64,000 nt of DNA from Paenibacillus silagei (GTDB lineage Bacteria; Bacillota; Bacilli; Paenibacillales; Paenibacillaceae). Below, one piece after another: positions 17,442 to 25,063 of the stretch; within the stretch, counting starts at the first letter, position 1, and each line of letters begins with the position of its first letter. The notes under the pieces are model-generated. The model was not told the origin of the DNA, made no database searches, and was given only the letters and a program-made list of their open reading frames with translations. The translations under genes were made by a program, and so were the position numbers. The DNA lies in contig NZ_JAGGLV010000001.1 of assembly GCF_017874735.1 (NCBI RefSeq), positions 620,001-684,000 of the forward strand, given 5' to 3'.

Positions 17442-17516
17442 CGAAAAACCGATCACATTCGGCTGACGAAAGGTTATCCGCTCCAAATGTAATCGAAAAA
17501 CCGATCACATTCAGCG
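17442..17516. repeat. Two diverged 51-bp repeat units
   Basis: CGAAAAACCGATCACATTCGG at 17442 and CGAAAAACCGATCACATTCAG at 17494 are 52 bp apart. The 21-base core is the exact reverse complement of the end of the 51-bp unit tandemly repeated at 10616-11034. The rest of the unit is diverged. Confidence 0.75.
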
Positions 17517-17572
17517 GGTGCAAGGCTATCGGGCCGATGTCAGTAGCCTCTGTATCTCCTGTCCCTGTACCC

Positions 17573-18568
17573 TTAGCCTATTCTCAGGGCAATATTCCCG
17601 AGCTGCTCCGCGCGTTCCATCCGCTGAAGGGCAAGCGGGGTCTCCGCTAATGAATACACGCTATCCATGATAGGGTGTATCTGATGCTGCTCCATGAACC
17701 GAAGCATCGCGGTGAACTCTTCATGGCTGCCCATGGATGTTCCAAGCAACTGAAGCTGCGGGAAGAAGATCGCTCTGGCCGGAATGGTGAGATCATCGCC
17801 CGAGCTTGCGCCGAACATGACGATTCTCCCGCCCGGCTTGATGACCTCGAAGTATTGCCCGAATGTGGCTGGACCTACACTATCCAGGATCAGGTCTACA
17901 GGATAGTTCCCGAGTTCTTCCCTCCAACGGGTGTTGCTGTCTATAACCTGAGTAACCGGTAATTGCAGGGCCTCTGCACGCTTCGCTTCACTTCTGGACG
18001 TAACTGTAACCCGCGCCCCTGCCGCTGCCGCCATAAGAGCAGCAAACGTAGCCACTCCGCCGCCAATGCCCGGAATCAGTACATGGTCGCCCCGCTTCAG
18101 GCCCCCTCTAGTGAATAACGCCCGATACGCAGTAAGTGCCGCTAGGGGTAAAACACCCGCCTCTTCCCAGGACAGATACGCTGGCTTAGGCACAACATTC
18201 TCCTCAGGCACAATCACATATTCCGCAAAAGTCCCGTCAGCAGGATACCCTAATATGTCAGGAACCACAGGCACCTCAACCGCCCGATTCCATCCGAGAC
18301 ATGGATTAATAATGACTTCCATCCCCTGAGCCAGGCCGCTTACCCCTTCACCCGTCTCTTCAATAACACCAGCCCCGTCTGAACCAAGCACGCAAGGATG
18401 AAGCGGACCCGGTGCACCTTCTGTAGCAGAAGCAGCAGCTATAATGAATAAATCCCGGTGATTGAGTCCGGCTGTCTTTAACCTTACCTTGACCTGTCCC
18501 TGTTCAGGACGCTTGTCCGGATGCTCCGTATATTGCAGACCCTGCGGTCCAAGTGTAATTGCCTTCAT
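17573..18568 (-). CDS. Zinc-type (MDR) alcohol dehydrogenase/quinone oxidoreductase
   Basis: 331 residues of the medium-chain dehydrogenase superfamily. The GroES-like N-terminal domain includes VKVRLKTAGLNHRDLFI and VLGSDGAGVIEETGEG. The Rossmann domain from about 150 has DHVLIPGIGGGVATFAALMA in place of a classical GxGxxG, then ILDSVGPATFGQYFEVIKPG. The canonical GHE zinc motif is replaced by LGSDGAG, so it is probably a zinc-independent NADPH-dependent reductase of the YogA/quinone-oxidoreductase type. It stands alone between intergenic repeats and the RiPP operon and shows no regulatory neighbour. Confidence 0.87.
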   Translation of the reverse strand: MKAITLGPQGLQYTEHPDKRPEQGQVKVRLKTAGLNHRDLFIIAAASATEGAPGPLHPCVLGSDGAGVIEETGEGVSGLAQGMEVIINPCLGWNRAVEVPVVPDILGYPADGTFAEYVIVPEENVVPKPAYLSWEEAGVLPLAALTAYRALFTRGGLKRGDHVLIPGIGGGVATFAALMAAAAGARVTVTSRSEAKRAEALQLPVTQVIDSNTRWREELGNYPVDLILDSVGPATFGQYFEVIKPGGRIVMFGASSGDDLTIPARAIFFPQLQLLGTSMGSHEEFTAMLRFMEQHQIHPIMDSVYSLAETPLALQRMERAEQLGNIALRIG

Positions 18569-18693
18569 CTTCGTATCCTCCTATTACACTGTAGTGGCTT
18601 CATACAAATTGTAGGCTGTTACAGCGGTTAGGTAAAATGACTAGAAGAGAAGGTGAGTATCATAAATAATGATAGCTGCAAGCGGCTTTCACT

Positions 18694-19365
18694 TCACATT
18701 CCTTGCATTCTGTTTGTAGAGTCCTCATAATGTCCTGCCAGTCTTAACTTCAAGGTGGTTCTAACGCTTGGCGATAAAGCCTCCACCTGTAAAATATTCA
18801 TTATTAGTTCTTTATTCGATACATCCTTGTGCATAGCTTCGTTGACCATTTTAATAGAGATTTTAGAAGAATGGGTCTTAAAGCAAACGAATTGGCTCTC
18901 AATGCTTACCCACCCCTCCTGCAAGACACGCATAAGAAAACCGGTTTTTCCCAGATCCTGGAAAATAAGCGGCAGTTGAGGGCACCCAAACTTTTTAGCC
19001 AGTTTATGACATGGAGGGCGAGGCTGCGTAACCTCCAGCAACGCTTCCCCCCACATAAAAATATCGCCGATATTTACCTCTGATTCCCTCATACCCTGTA
19101 CAGTAAGATTTTCCCCGAAGGATCCAAAAGGGAGCTCCCTGCAAAGCACCTTTTCCCAGTCAGTGTAATATTCCTCCGGATAAGCGCAAATCGCTTTGTG
19201 TGGTCCGCCATGCCTAATCTTATTCGCCTGTTCGTCACCTTGCAGGCCTAGGTCGGATAAGAAAACCCTATCATTTGTTGGCTTCTTTGTAATCGCAGAC
19301 AATATGTGTTTTCCTTCATGTTCAATCGATTCAGCTTTTCCAATGTTCACAGAACATATCCGCAT
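18694..19365 (-). CDS. MOSC domain protein (last gene of the RiPP-like operon)
   Basis: About 223 residues. MRICSVNIGKAESI opens the protein and the MOSC signature follows: LGLQGDEQANKIRHGGPHKAI, then FGENLTVQGM and QPRPPCHKLAKKFG with the conserved cysteine. MOSC domains handle molybdenum cofactor-linked sulfur or detoxify N-hydroxylated compounds (YiiM type). The C-terminal 60 residues include an LRLAGHYEDS tail seen in YiiM relatives. AGGGGTGG sets the ATG at 19365, 14 bases past the MFS stop. Its presence at the end of a peptide-modification operon may be incidental or may signal N-oxygenation chemistry; this is speculation. Confidence 0.82.
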   Translation of the reverse strand: MRICSVNIGKAESIEHEGKHILSAITKKPTNDRVFLSDLGLQGDEQANKIRHGGPHKAICAYPEEYYTDWEKVLCRELPFGSFGENLTVQGMRESEVNIGDIFMWGEALLEVTQPRPPCHKLAKKFGCPQLPLIFQDLGKTGFLMRVLQEGWVSIESQFVCFKTHSSKISIKMVNEAMHKDVSNKELIMNILQVEALSPSVRTTLKLRLAGHYEDSTNRMQGM

Positions 19366-19379
19366 CCTGATTCCACCCC

Positions 19380-20621
19380 TCAAACTGCTGTCTTCGTCTG
19401 CAGCTCCTGTTGCATTAGAGCGAATTTCTGATTCTCTGCGTTACGGATTAGCTGATAGATCGCCACTCCACAAAGAACTAACAGACTAGCGATAAGCGAA
19501 AACATCAGCCCCCCACCAAAGTGCTCAAAGATCAGTCCGAAGCAAATCGGGCCGAGGATTTTAGGGATTTGCATATATAAACCAAAGATAGAGTTATATC
19601 TCCCTCGCATCCCTGCAGGGGCAGCAATGGAAACATATTTTTGCAAGTGGATGATGCCTATGATTTCACCTACGGTAAAAATCAGCTCCGTGACCACCAA
19701 TACAAAGAATGAGGCAGCAAATCCATAACCCAGACATACAATTGCAAACAGCAGATAACTTATCAAAATCATAGACTGTGGTGATTTATTTTCAGTCTTC
19801 TTTGGCAACCAGACCATAAGCAGAATGACAACAACGGAATTAATCGTCATCAGGCCGGCAAAGATGGTAGATGCATTAGAAAAGTTTGTCTTCAGATGCA
19901 GAGGAAGAGTAGTTTCCACTTGAGAGTACAGCAATCCCACAGGAAGCGCGAATAAGGTCAGCAGGTACAATAATTTATGTTCACGGTATAGAAGTCTGCT
20001 CGAGCGGGCTTTTTCAGGCTTATCGGAATGCAGGCTCTCCTCCGGCCGTGTCTCCGGCACCTTCCACCAAATGAGCAAAGCAAACAAAATAAAAGAAGCC
20101 GAACAAACCACAAAGATAACATTCTGATTCAATAGATACACGGCCAAGCCCAGCAAGGGCCCCAGTGCACCACCAACATTGACTGCACCATGAATAAGGG
20201 CAAAAGCCTCCGCCCGTTTCTCCTCAGGAACAACGTCAGAAATCTGGGCATTTGCTGCTGGAAGAAACATCGGCATCCCCATACCCCCAAGTACAGAGAT
20301 CAGAATCAGCATCCACAGGGATTCAGCAAATATAAAACCAAACATGGATAAAGCCTGAATAGCTAATGATACAAGCATGACCGGCTTACGCCCATAGTGG
20401 TCAGCAAGCCCTCCGCCCCAAAAACTCAGCAAAATTCCCGCCAGCGGTTGAAGACCTACTACCAGAAGGGGCATCAATACTGTTCCACCAAGCTTATCCG
20501 AGATATAAAAAATGAGAAAAGGCCGGATCATAAATGTAGTTAATGCACATAGGCCGGTTCCAAATACCCTAATCCATAATATGGGGTCATGCCGTCTAAA
20601 ATAGGAAAACGCAAGCCGCAT
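19380..20621 (-). CDS. MFS transporter, probable exporter of the RiPP-like operon
   Basis: 413 residues with about 12 membrane helices. The loop 2-3 motif is seen as GGGLADHYGRKPVML near residue 65, and the second half repeats helices after a basic loop (KPEKARSSRLLYREHKL). Members of this drug:proton antiporter type export small molecules. Its location between the YciI and MOSC genes, in a row of nine same-strand genes with gaps of 53 bases or less, suggests it exports the operon's product or provides self-protection. GAGAGGTTGATT lies upstream of the ATG at some distance. Substrate is inferred from context. Confidence 0.85.
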   Translation of the reverse strand: MRLAFSYFRRHDPILWIRVFGTGLCALTTFMIRPFLIFYISDKLGGTVLMPLLVVGLQPLAGILLSFWGGGLADHYGRKPVMLVSLAIQALSMFGFIFAESLWMLILISVLGGMGMPMFLPAANAQISDVVPEEKRAEAFALIHGAVNVGGALGPLLGLAVYLLNQNVIFVVCSASFILFALLIWWKVPETRPEESLHSDKPEKARSSRLLYREHKLLYLLTLFALPVGLLYSQVETTLPLHLKTNFSNASTIFAGLMTINSVVVILLMVWLPKKTENKSPQSMILISYLLFAIVCLGYGFAASFFVLVVTELIFTVGEIIGIIHLQKYVSIAAPAGMRGRYNSIFGLYMQIPKILGPICFGLIFEHFGGGLMFSLIASLLVLCGVAIYQLIRNAENQKFALMQQELQTKTAV

Positions 20622-20650
20622 GAAAGAATCAACCTCTCTTCATTCTCATT

Positions 20651-20968
20651 CTATTCAACAATCCCCATATGTCCGTTACTCTCATGTGACAACTCCCAGG
20701 TGCGCAGTTCATAATTCTCTTTGCCTGAAAGGACATACGGATCACGTTCTGCGATGCTTACCGCTTCTTCTCTGGACGATGCACGGATAATGACCATACC
20801 GCCTGCATAATCCGTAAACGGCCCGCATAATACCAGCTTCCCTTCCCGGTCAAGTTCCCGTAAATGGTTCACATGGGCACGAATAAGTTCAAGACTCATT
20901 TTTTCATTTGTTGCATGACTGAGCAAAATAACATACCGAATGTCTTCATCTCTGGTAACATAGCTCAT
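20651..20968 (-). CDS. YciI family protein within the RiPP-like operon
   Basis: 105 residues. The YciI pattern is clear: a first strand RYVILLSHATNE, helix LIRAHVNHLRELDREGKLVLCGPF with the conserved His and Asp/Gly, then GGMVIIRASSREEAVSIAERDPYV. YciI proteins are ferredoxin-like dimers; some act as dehydrochlorinase or muconolactone-type enzymes, but most are uncharacterised. AAAAGGAGAATGTACAA gives a strong ribosome-binding site. Gaps of 21 and 29 bases tie it to the radical SAM gene upstream and the MFS gene downstream, so it is probably part of the pathway. Confidence 0.88.
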   Translation of the reverse strand: MSYVTRDEDIRYVILLSHATNEKMSLELIRAHVNHLRELDREGKLVLCGPFTDYAGGMVIIRASSREEAVSIAERDPYVLSGKENYELRTWELSHESNGHMGIVE

Positions 20969-20989
20969 TTGTACATTCTCCTTTTCATG

Positions 20990-22021
20990 TTAGACTGTGA
21001 TGCGATCTGCAGACTCTGGTACAGAATGCAGCCAACAATGCGTGTCATCAGCTAAATAATCGTGATACAGGCCATAAGCAACTCCGCGGCATCCCCCACA
21101 TTTTTCCCGGATTCCACATTGACCGCAATTTCCGCTCAGGTTGCTCCGGTCACGTAATTGCTGGATAACCTCAGAGCTGTCCCAAATCTCTTTCAGGGAC
21201 CGTTCATGCACATTTCCTAACTTTACCGGAAGCATAACACAGGGAGTAACCCAGCCATCTGCAGAAATATACCCTTGTGCCATTCCGGCTTGGCAGCCTC
21301 TGAAGCCCTCCTGGCAGGCTAGAGCGGGATCAACCAAGGCCATTTGCGCCAAATGGCTGCTGAACTTCATACGTCCTTTGAGCTGCTCCCTCTTATGCAC
21401 CCACAGCTCGGCCAAAGATCTCCATTGCTCGGGGAGCAAATCCATGCTTTGACTTCCCCTGCCAACAGGTACAAACTGTGACAGATTGAACAAATGGACC
21501 CCTTTGGCCAGAGCAAATTCAATAACCTGCTCCGTATGATGCATATTTTCTTTGTGGGGAGTGAAGCAGATATGTGTCTGAAGTCCAGACTCCAGAGAAG
21601 CATCAATGGCACGTTCCACACGATTAAACAGGCCCTTCAGCCCTCGCACTTCATCATGCGTCTGGCCTATCCCATCAAGGCTAATCTGGATGCGTTGAAG
21701 TCCTAAGGTCCTCAATGCCTTCGCTCTCTCTAGATTCAGACCCCAGCCGTTGGTCCCCAGACCGACCTGCATATTATGATGAACAGCATGTCTAATAATC
21801 TGGTCAATATCTGGCCGAAACAGCGGCTCCCCTCCGGACAAGGCTAAATCAATACATCCTATTTCCGCCAGTTCGTCAATTAACTGCAAAGCGCGTGTCT
21901 GATCCAATTCTCCCGGGAGACAGGTTCCAGAGCTTGACGAGCAATGTATGCAGTGAGCATTACACAAATTTGTAACCGCCCAGACCATATGTACAGGATA
22001 GCTGAACCATTTCTCTACCAT
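20990..22021 (-). CDS. Radical SAM/SPASM peptide-modifying enzyme (second)
   Basis: 343 residues. The radical SAM cluster motif CNAHCIHC is at residues 20-27 (CxxxCxxC), followed by the GGEPLF glycine motif near 65. The C-terminal SPASM domain carries many cysteines: CQEGFRGCQAG, VTPCVMLP, then GNCGQCGIREKCGGCRG and a final HCWLHS, enough for two auxiliary 4Fe-4S clusters. This matches PqqE/AlbA-type RiPP maturases. It is related to the enzyme at 25064 but clearly diverged, so the operon encodes two distinct maturases. The start has only a weak upstream GGGG stretch. The modified residues are unknown. Confidence 0.92.
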   Translation of the reverse strand: MVEKWFSYPVHMVWAVTNLCNAHCIHCSSSSGTCLPGELDQTRALQLIDELAEIGCIDLALSGGEPLFRPDIDQIIRHAVHHNMQVGLGTNGWGLNLERAKALRTLGLQRIQISLDGIGQTHDEVRGLKGLFNRVERAIDASLESGLQTHICFTPHKENMHHTEQVIEFALAKGVHLFNLSQFVPVGRGSQSMDLLPEQWRSLAELWVHKREQLKGRMKFSSHLAQMALVDPALACQEGFRGCQAGMAQGYISADGWVTPCVMLPVKLGNVHERSLKEIWDSSEVIQQLRDRSNLSGNCGQCGIREKCGGCRGVAYGLYHDYLADDTHCWLHSVPESADRITV

Positions 22022-22047
22022 ATTTTGACCAGCCCCGTTTCTTGTGT

Positions 22048-23268
22048 TTATCCGTAGATTTCAAAGAACTCTCTGCCGCTAAAGTACTGTTCTATTATAT
22101 TTTGAAGATCATCTATACTAATCTGATCAATGAGTGCCAGGAGTTCACTTAGAGGAACCATACGTTTATGACGCATCCAAGCCTGCGCAATGGAAACCGA
22201 ACGGCTGTGGGATCCAGAAGCATCCAGAGCCATTTGTGTTTTAACTTTTTGCTTGGCTCGGTTATATTCGCGTGGCGTAATCATTCCGGCCTTTATCTGC
22301 TGCAGCTCCACCAGCATCTTTTCTCGAATCCACTCCAACTGAGGTGCGCTTGTCAGACCATAGATTTTGAACAGCCCTTTGCCGCCTAATACGGTGTATA
22401 CACAGGTGATCTGCTGTGCAAATCCAGGTGCGACGATCTTATTGTAGAGCCTTGAGCCGATATAATTATCGTCCCCTAATAAGGTACATAACAAATGGAC
22501 AGCGTAATGTTCTTTATCTTCTAACGGCGGCAGACTCCAGGCCCATAAGGAGTAACATAACTCTGAATGCTTTTGCGTAAGGTTGACCACTTCAGGTTGT
22601 GCAATTAGCGGCTGTTCAAGCTCAACCGGAATTATAGACTCATCCCAATCCTCTAAGGCTTGCAGGCAGGAATCCAGTCCGATGCACTTCTCAAGCCTAC
22701 CTGAAATCACCAGCAAGATATTCGATGGAATGTAATGCCGTTTGTGAAATTCCCTCAGGTCCGGAGCCTTCAGTTGCAGGATATCTTCATCATGACCAAT
22801 CAGCAGCTTACCAAGACGTCCCGGATACACTGATTGATGGAGAGCATGGGTCAGTCTGCTCCTCGGTTCCTCCAATTGTCTTGATAATTCCCTGCGGATA
22901 ATATTCTGTTCCAGATTGAAATCCTCTTCCCGTAATAGAGGCTGACGAATCATGTCCATTAACGGAAGAAATGCATCTGACAATACCTCAGGGGTGGAAC
23001 GGCTGTAGAAGCAAGTATATTCCCAGGTGGTAAAGGCATTCATAGTTCCTGTTAGTTGAGTGAACTCGGGACTCATCGTTCCCTTTGGATAGAGCAGAGA
23101 ACCTCTAAAGAGCAGATGCTCCAGCGCATGTGCTATGCCTATCTCTTCCAGAGACTCATGCCCCGCCCCGCTTAACACAAAAAATCCGACTGTCACACTC
23201 GCCATTGAGGGCATATCCTCTGTGATTATGTTCAGTCCATTTGGATATTTCCACTCTGAGTAAGCCAT
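22048..23268 (-). CDS. M16 zinc peptidase, catalytic-type subunit
   Basis: 406 residues of the M16B type. The inverted zinc motif HALEH is at residues 47-51, and the downstream acidic ligand region is LEQNIIRRELSRQLEEPRS near 125. The C-terminal half is the second, non-catalytic module. In M16B proteases an active subunit pairs with a subunit lacking the zinc site, as in PqqF/PqqG, AlbE/AlbF and mitochondrial processing peptidase. The partner here is the gene just upstream. Its ribosome-binding site AGGGGG overlaps that gene's stop (nine-base gap), implying tight coupling. The likely role is cleavage of the modified precursor peptide. Confidence 0.92.
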   Translation of the reverse strand: MAYSEWKYPNGLNIITEDMPSMASVTVGFFVLSGAGHESLEEIGIAHALEHLLFRGSLLYPKGTMSPEFTQLTGTMNAFTTWEYTCFYSRSTPEVLSDAFLPLMDMIRQPLLREEDFNLEQNIIRRELSRQLEEPRSRLTHALHQSVYPGRLGKLLIGHDEDILQLKAPDLREFHKRHYIPSNILLVISGRLEKCIGLDSCLQALEDWDESIIPVELEQPLIAQPEVVNLTQKHSELCYSLWAWSLPPLEDKEHYAVHLLCTLLGDDNYIGSRLYNKIVAPGFAQQITCVYTVLGGKGLFKIYGLTSAPQLEWIREKMLVELQQIKAGMITPREYNRAKQKVKTQMALDASGSHSRSVSIAQAWMRHKRMVPLSELLALIDQISIDDLQNIIEQYFSGREFFEIYG

Positions 23269-23277
23269 AATGTCCCC

Positions 23278-24537
23278 CTATTGATCCAATACTAACGCTG
23301 AAGCTGATACCGGCCCCAAAGTTACCAGCCCCATTGCTGCAGCCGGAGCAACATTCATTAGAGCGGATTGAATTGCCTTCGGAGTAACCGCACTTATTGC
23401 CTCTTCCATGGCCGTCAACGTCCCGGGGTACCCCGGATACCAAGAAGCGGTCAACAATGTGTTCATTCTGGAAGCTGTGCTCTCGGACCTTAGTACCATC
23501 TGGTTTAACAGCTGGTTCTTGGCGGCATTAACCTCTTCCCTGCTAATACCTTTATTCCTGATATGTTTTATTTCCCCCGCGATAGCAGAGGCTGCCCAGG
23601 ACACAAAATTGGGTCCGGTGGCCAAATAAAAGGTTAGAAGTCCAGTATCCCTGAAAGACATTAAGCTGCTTCGCACTTGATAGGCCAATCCTTTTTTCTG
23701 ACGGATACTCTCAAAAAGTCTGGAGCCGTCTCCTCCACCCAGCGCCTGTGATAACACAGCAAATGCAAAAAAATCAGGGTGGCTGCATGATACACAGGGC
23801 AACGCCGCTCCCAGATGAACCAGTCTGCCTTCCTGTTCGATGGAATGCACACAGGATTGCCAGGACGGAGATTCTTCCTGAGGAACAACAGGTGAATTCT
23901 GTACATCGCCAGCTTCAACAATTTCGTCCAGCAGCTTCCCCATTCTATCCTTTGGAATGCCTCCAACCACAGCAACCACACAATTATTTGGCGCATAAAG
24001 ACGTTCATATACGTTCTGTATCTTAGGCAAATCTAACTTGTCCATATCTTCAACTAGTCCAACTGTTGACCGTCCAATGGTTGTACCCCCGGACATTTTC
24101 TCCCGCAAAACATCCATTACGTACGCATTCGGTTCCTGACGGCGTTTACTGGCAAGCGTTACCGTGTACTCCTTGCTGGCCGCAAACGTATTAGTGCATA
24201 AATCAAACTCCAGAATATCATGCAAAAACAGTTTGAAGACCGGCTCAAATTGATTACAAAGCACTGTAGTCCAGTGACGTGTCCATTCTATATTGGATGA
24301 GGTTTTCAAATTAGCCCCGAAATCGGCTAAAATATCATGGATATCCTCTTGCTTCTGTTCCCGCCGCCATATCCAATCTTCAAGGATCCGTGAGCTGCCT
24401 ATTTCATCTTCTGCTTCCAGCCTTGCACCCGCACCCGAAAGCAGACCTATCGATACTGTATTCAAGCCAGCTAACGGGAGATGAATAATTTTCAATCCAC
24501 TGCTTAACCTCCGGCAGGTTGCTCCGCCCTGATCCAT
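23278..24537 (-). CDS. M16 peptidase-like subunit without zinc motif
   Basis: 419 residues, same fold as the next gene. The position of the HxxEH motif reads RILED (residues 50-54), so both histidines are lost and it cannot bind catalytic zinc. The C-terminal module contains KKGLAYQVRSS and RLFESIRQKKG, resembling the R/Y pair that the inactive subunit contributes to substrate binding in heterodimeric M16 enzymes. AAGGAGGTAGCT precedes the ATG, one of the strongest ribosome-binding sites of the operon. I infer an obligate heterodimer with the catalytic subunit. Confidence 0.88.
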   Translation of the reverse strand: MDQGGATCRRLSSGLKIIHLPLAGLNTVSIGLLSGAGARLEAEDEIGSSRILEDWIWRREQKQEDIHDILADFGANLKTSSNIEWTRHWTTVLCNQFEPVFKLFLHDILEFDLCTNTFAASKEYTVTLASKRRQEPNAYVMDVLREKMSGGTTIGRSTVGLVEDMDKLDLPKIQNVYERLYAPNNCVVAVVGGIPKDRMGKLLDEIVEAGDVQNSPVVPQEESPSWQSCVHSIEQEGRLVHLGAALPCVSCSHPDFFAFAVLSQALGGGDGSRLFESIRQKKGLAYQVRSSLMSFRDTGLLTFYLATGPNFVSWAASAIAGEIKHIRNKGISREEVNAAKNQLLNQMVLRSESTASRMNTLLTASWYPGYPGTLTAMEEAISAVTPKAIQSALMNVAPAAAMGLVTLGPVSASALVLDQ

Positions 24538-24590
24538 TAGCTACCTCCTTGTAAAAAGAACCTCTGGCAGCGCCCGAGGCTCCTTGCTTG

Positions 24591-24734
24591 TTAAATTACT
24601 CTCCAGGCAATAACAGATAATTCCCCTAAATCTACAATATCCAGTTCCTGAATGGCTGCCAGTAAATCAGCGTCCTCCATTTCCGCCATATTGTCACGGG
24701 CGATGTTCCACAACATATCTCTGGTTGCTTCCAT
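24591..24734 (-). CDS. Candidate RiPP precursor peptide, 47 residues
   Basis: A short ORF between the PqqD gene and the first M16 gene, preceded by GAGAGGAGGTGAGGAA. It starts MEATRDMLWNIARDN and ends GELSVIAWRVI. It has no Cys, Tyr, Phe, His, Lys or Pro. It has two Trp (9 and 44), one Thr (4), one Ser (40), a very acidic middle (residues 18-38) and a hydrophobic C-terminus. Position 37 is Gly. The middle looks like a helical leader for the PqqD-like recognition protein, and the last ten or so residues look like the core. The absence of Cys rules out thioether chemistry at cysteine and the absence of Tyr rules out PQQ. Context supports the call; homology was not tested. Confidence 0.78.
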   Translation of the reverse strand: MEATRDMLWNIARDNMAEMEDADLLAAIQELDIVDLGELSVIAWRVI

Positions 24735-24761
24735 TTCCTCACCTCCTCTCTATTGAACTGG

Positions 24762-25049
24762 TCAGGCTGCCTGAAGCAAACCCCGTTTCAATAGCTTGTG
24801 AAGTAATTTGTTCACTTCCACTCGCCCCTGGTCACACTTAAAGGCTGGAATGGATTCTTCAACAAGCTCTGTAATCTCATCAATTCGGGCAGGCTGCTCA
24901 CACAGCTTTAGTATGGTATAGGCCAGACGTGACAACACATGAAGTTCATCTGTTGCCGGGTTGTACACCACATACTTGCTATTTTCTTCTTTACGGGTAA
25001 CAATATTTGATGCGAGTGTTAGTACCGTATCTGAAGTGAAATTCGGCAT
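24762..25049 (-). CDS. PqqD-like RiPP recognition element protein
   Basis: 95 residues matching the stand-alone PqqD fold: three N-terminal strands (VLTLASNIVTRKEENSKYVV, then YNPATDELHVLSRLAYTILKL) and a winged C-terminal helical part (VNKLLHKLLKRGLLQA). PqqD-like proteins bind the leader of the precursor peptide and deliver it to a radical SAM enzyme. The gene lies 27 bases upstream of the precursor ORF and 14 bases after the first radical SAM gene. AGAAGGAGAGGATAAG precedes the ATG. Assignment to the PqqD/RRE family is confident; the partner peptide is inferred from position. Confidence 0.9.
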   Translation of the reverse strand: MPNFTSDTVLTLASNIVTRKEENSKYVVYNPATDELHVLSRLAYTILKLCEQPARIDEITELVEESIPAFKCDQGRVEVNKLLHKLLKRGLLQAA

Positions 25050-25063
25050 CTTATCCTCTCCTT

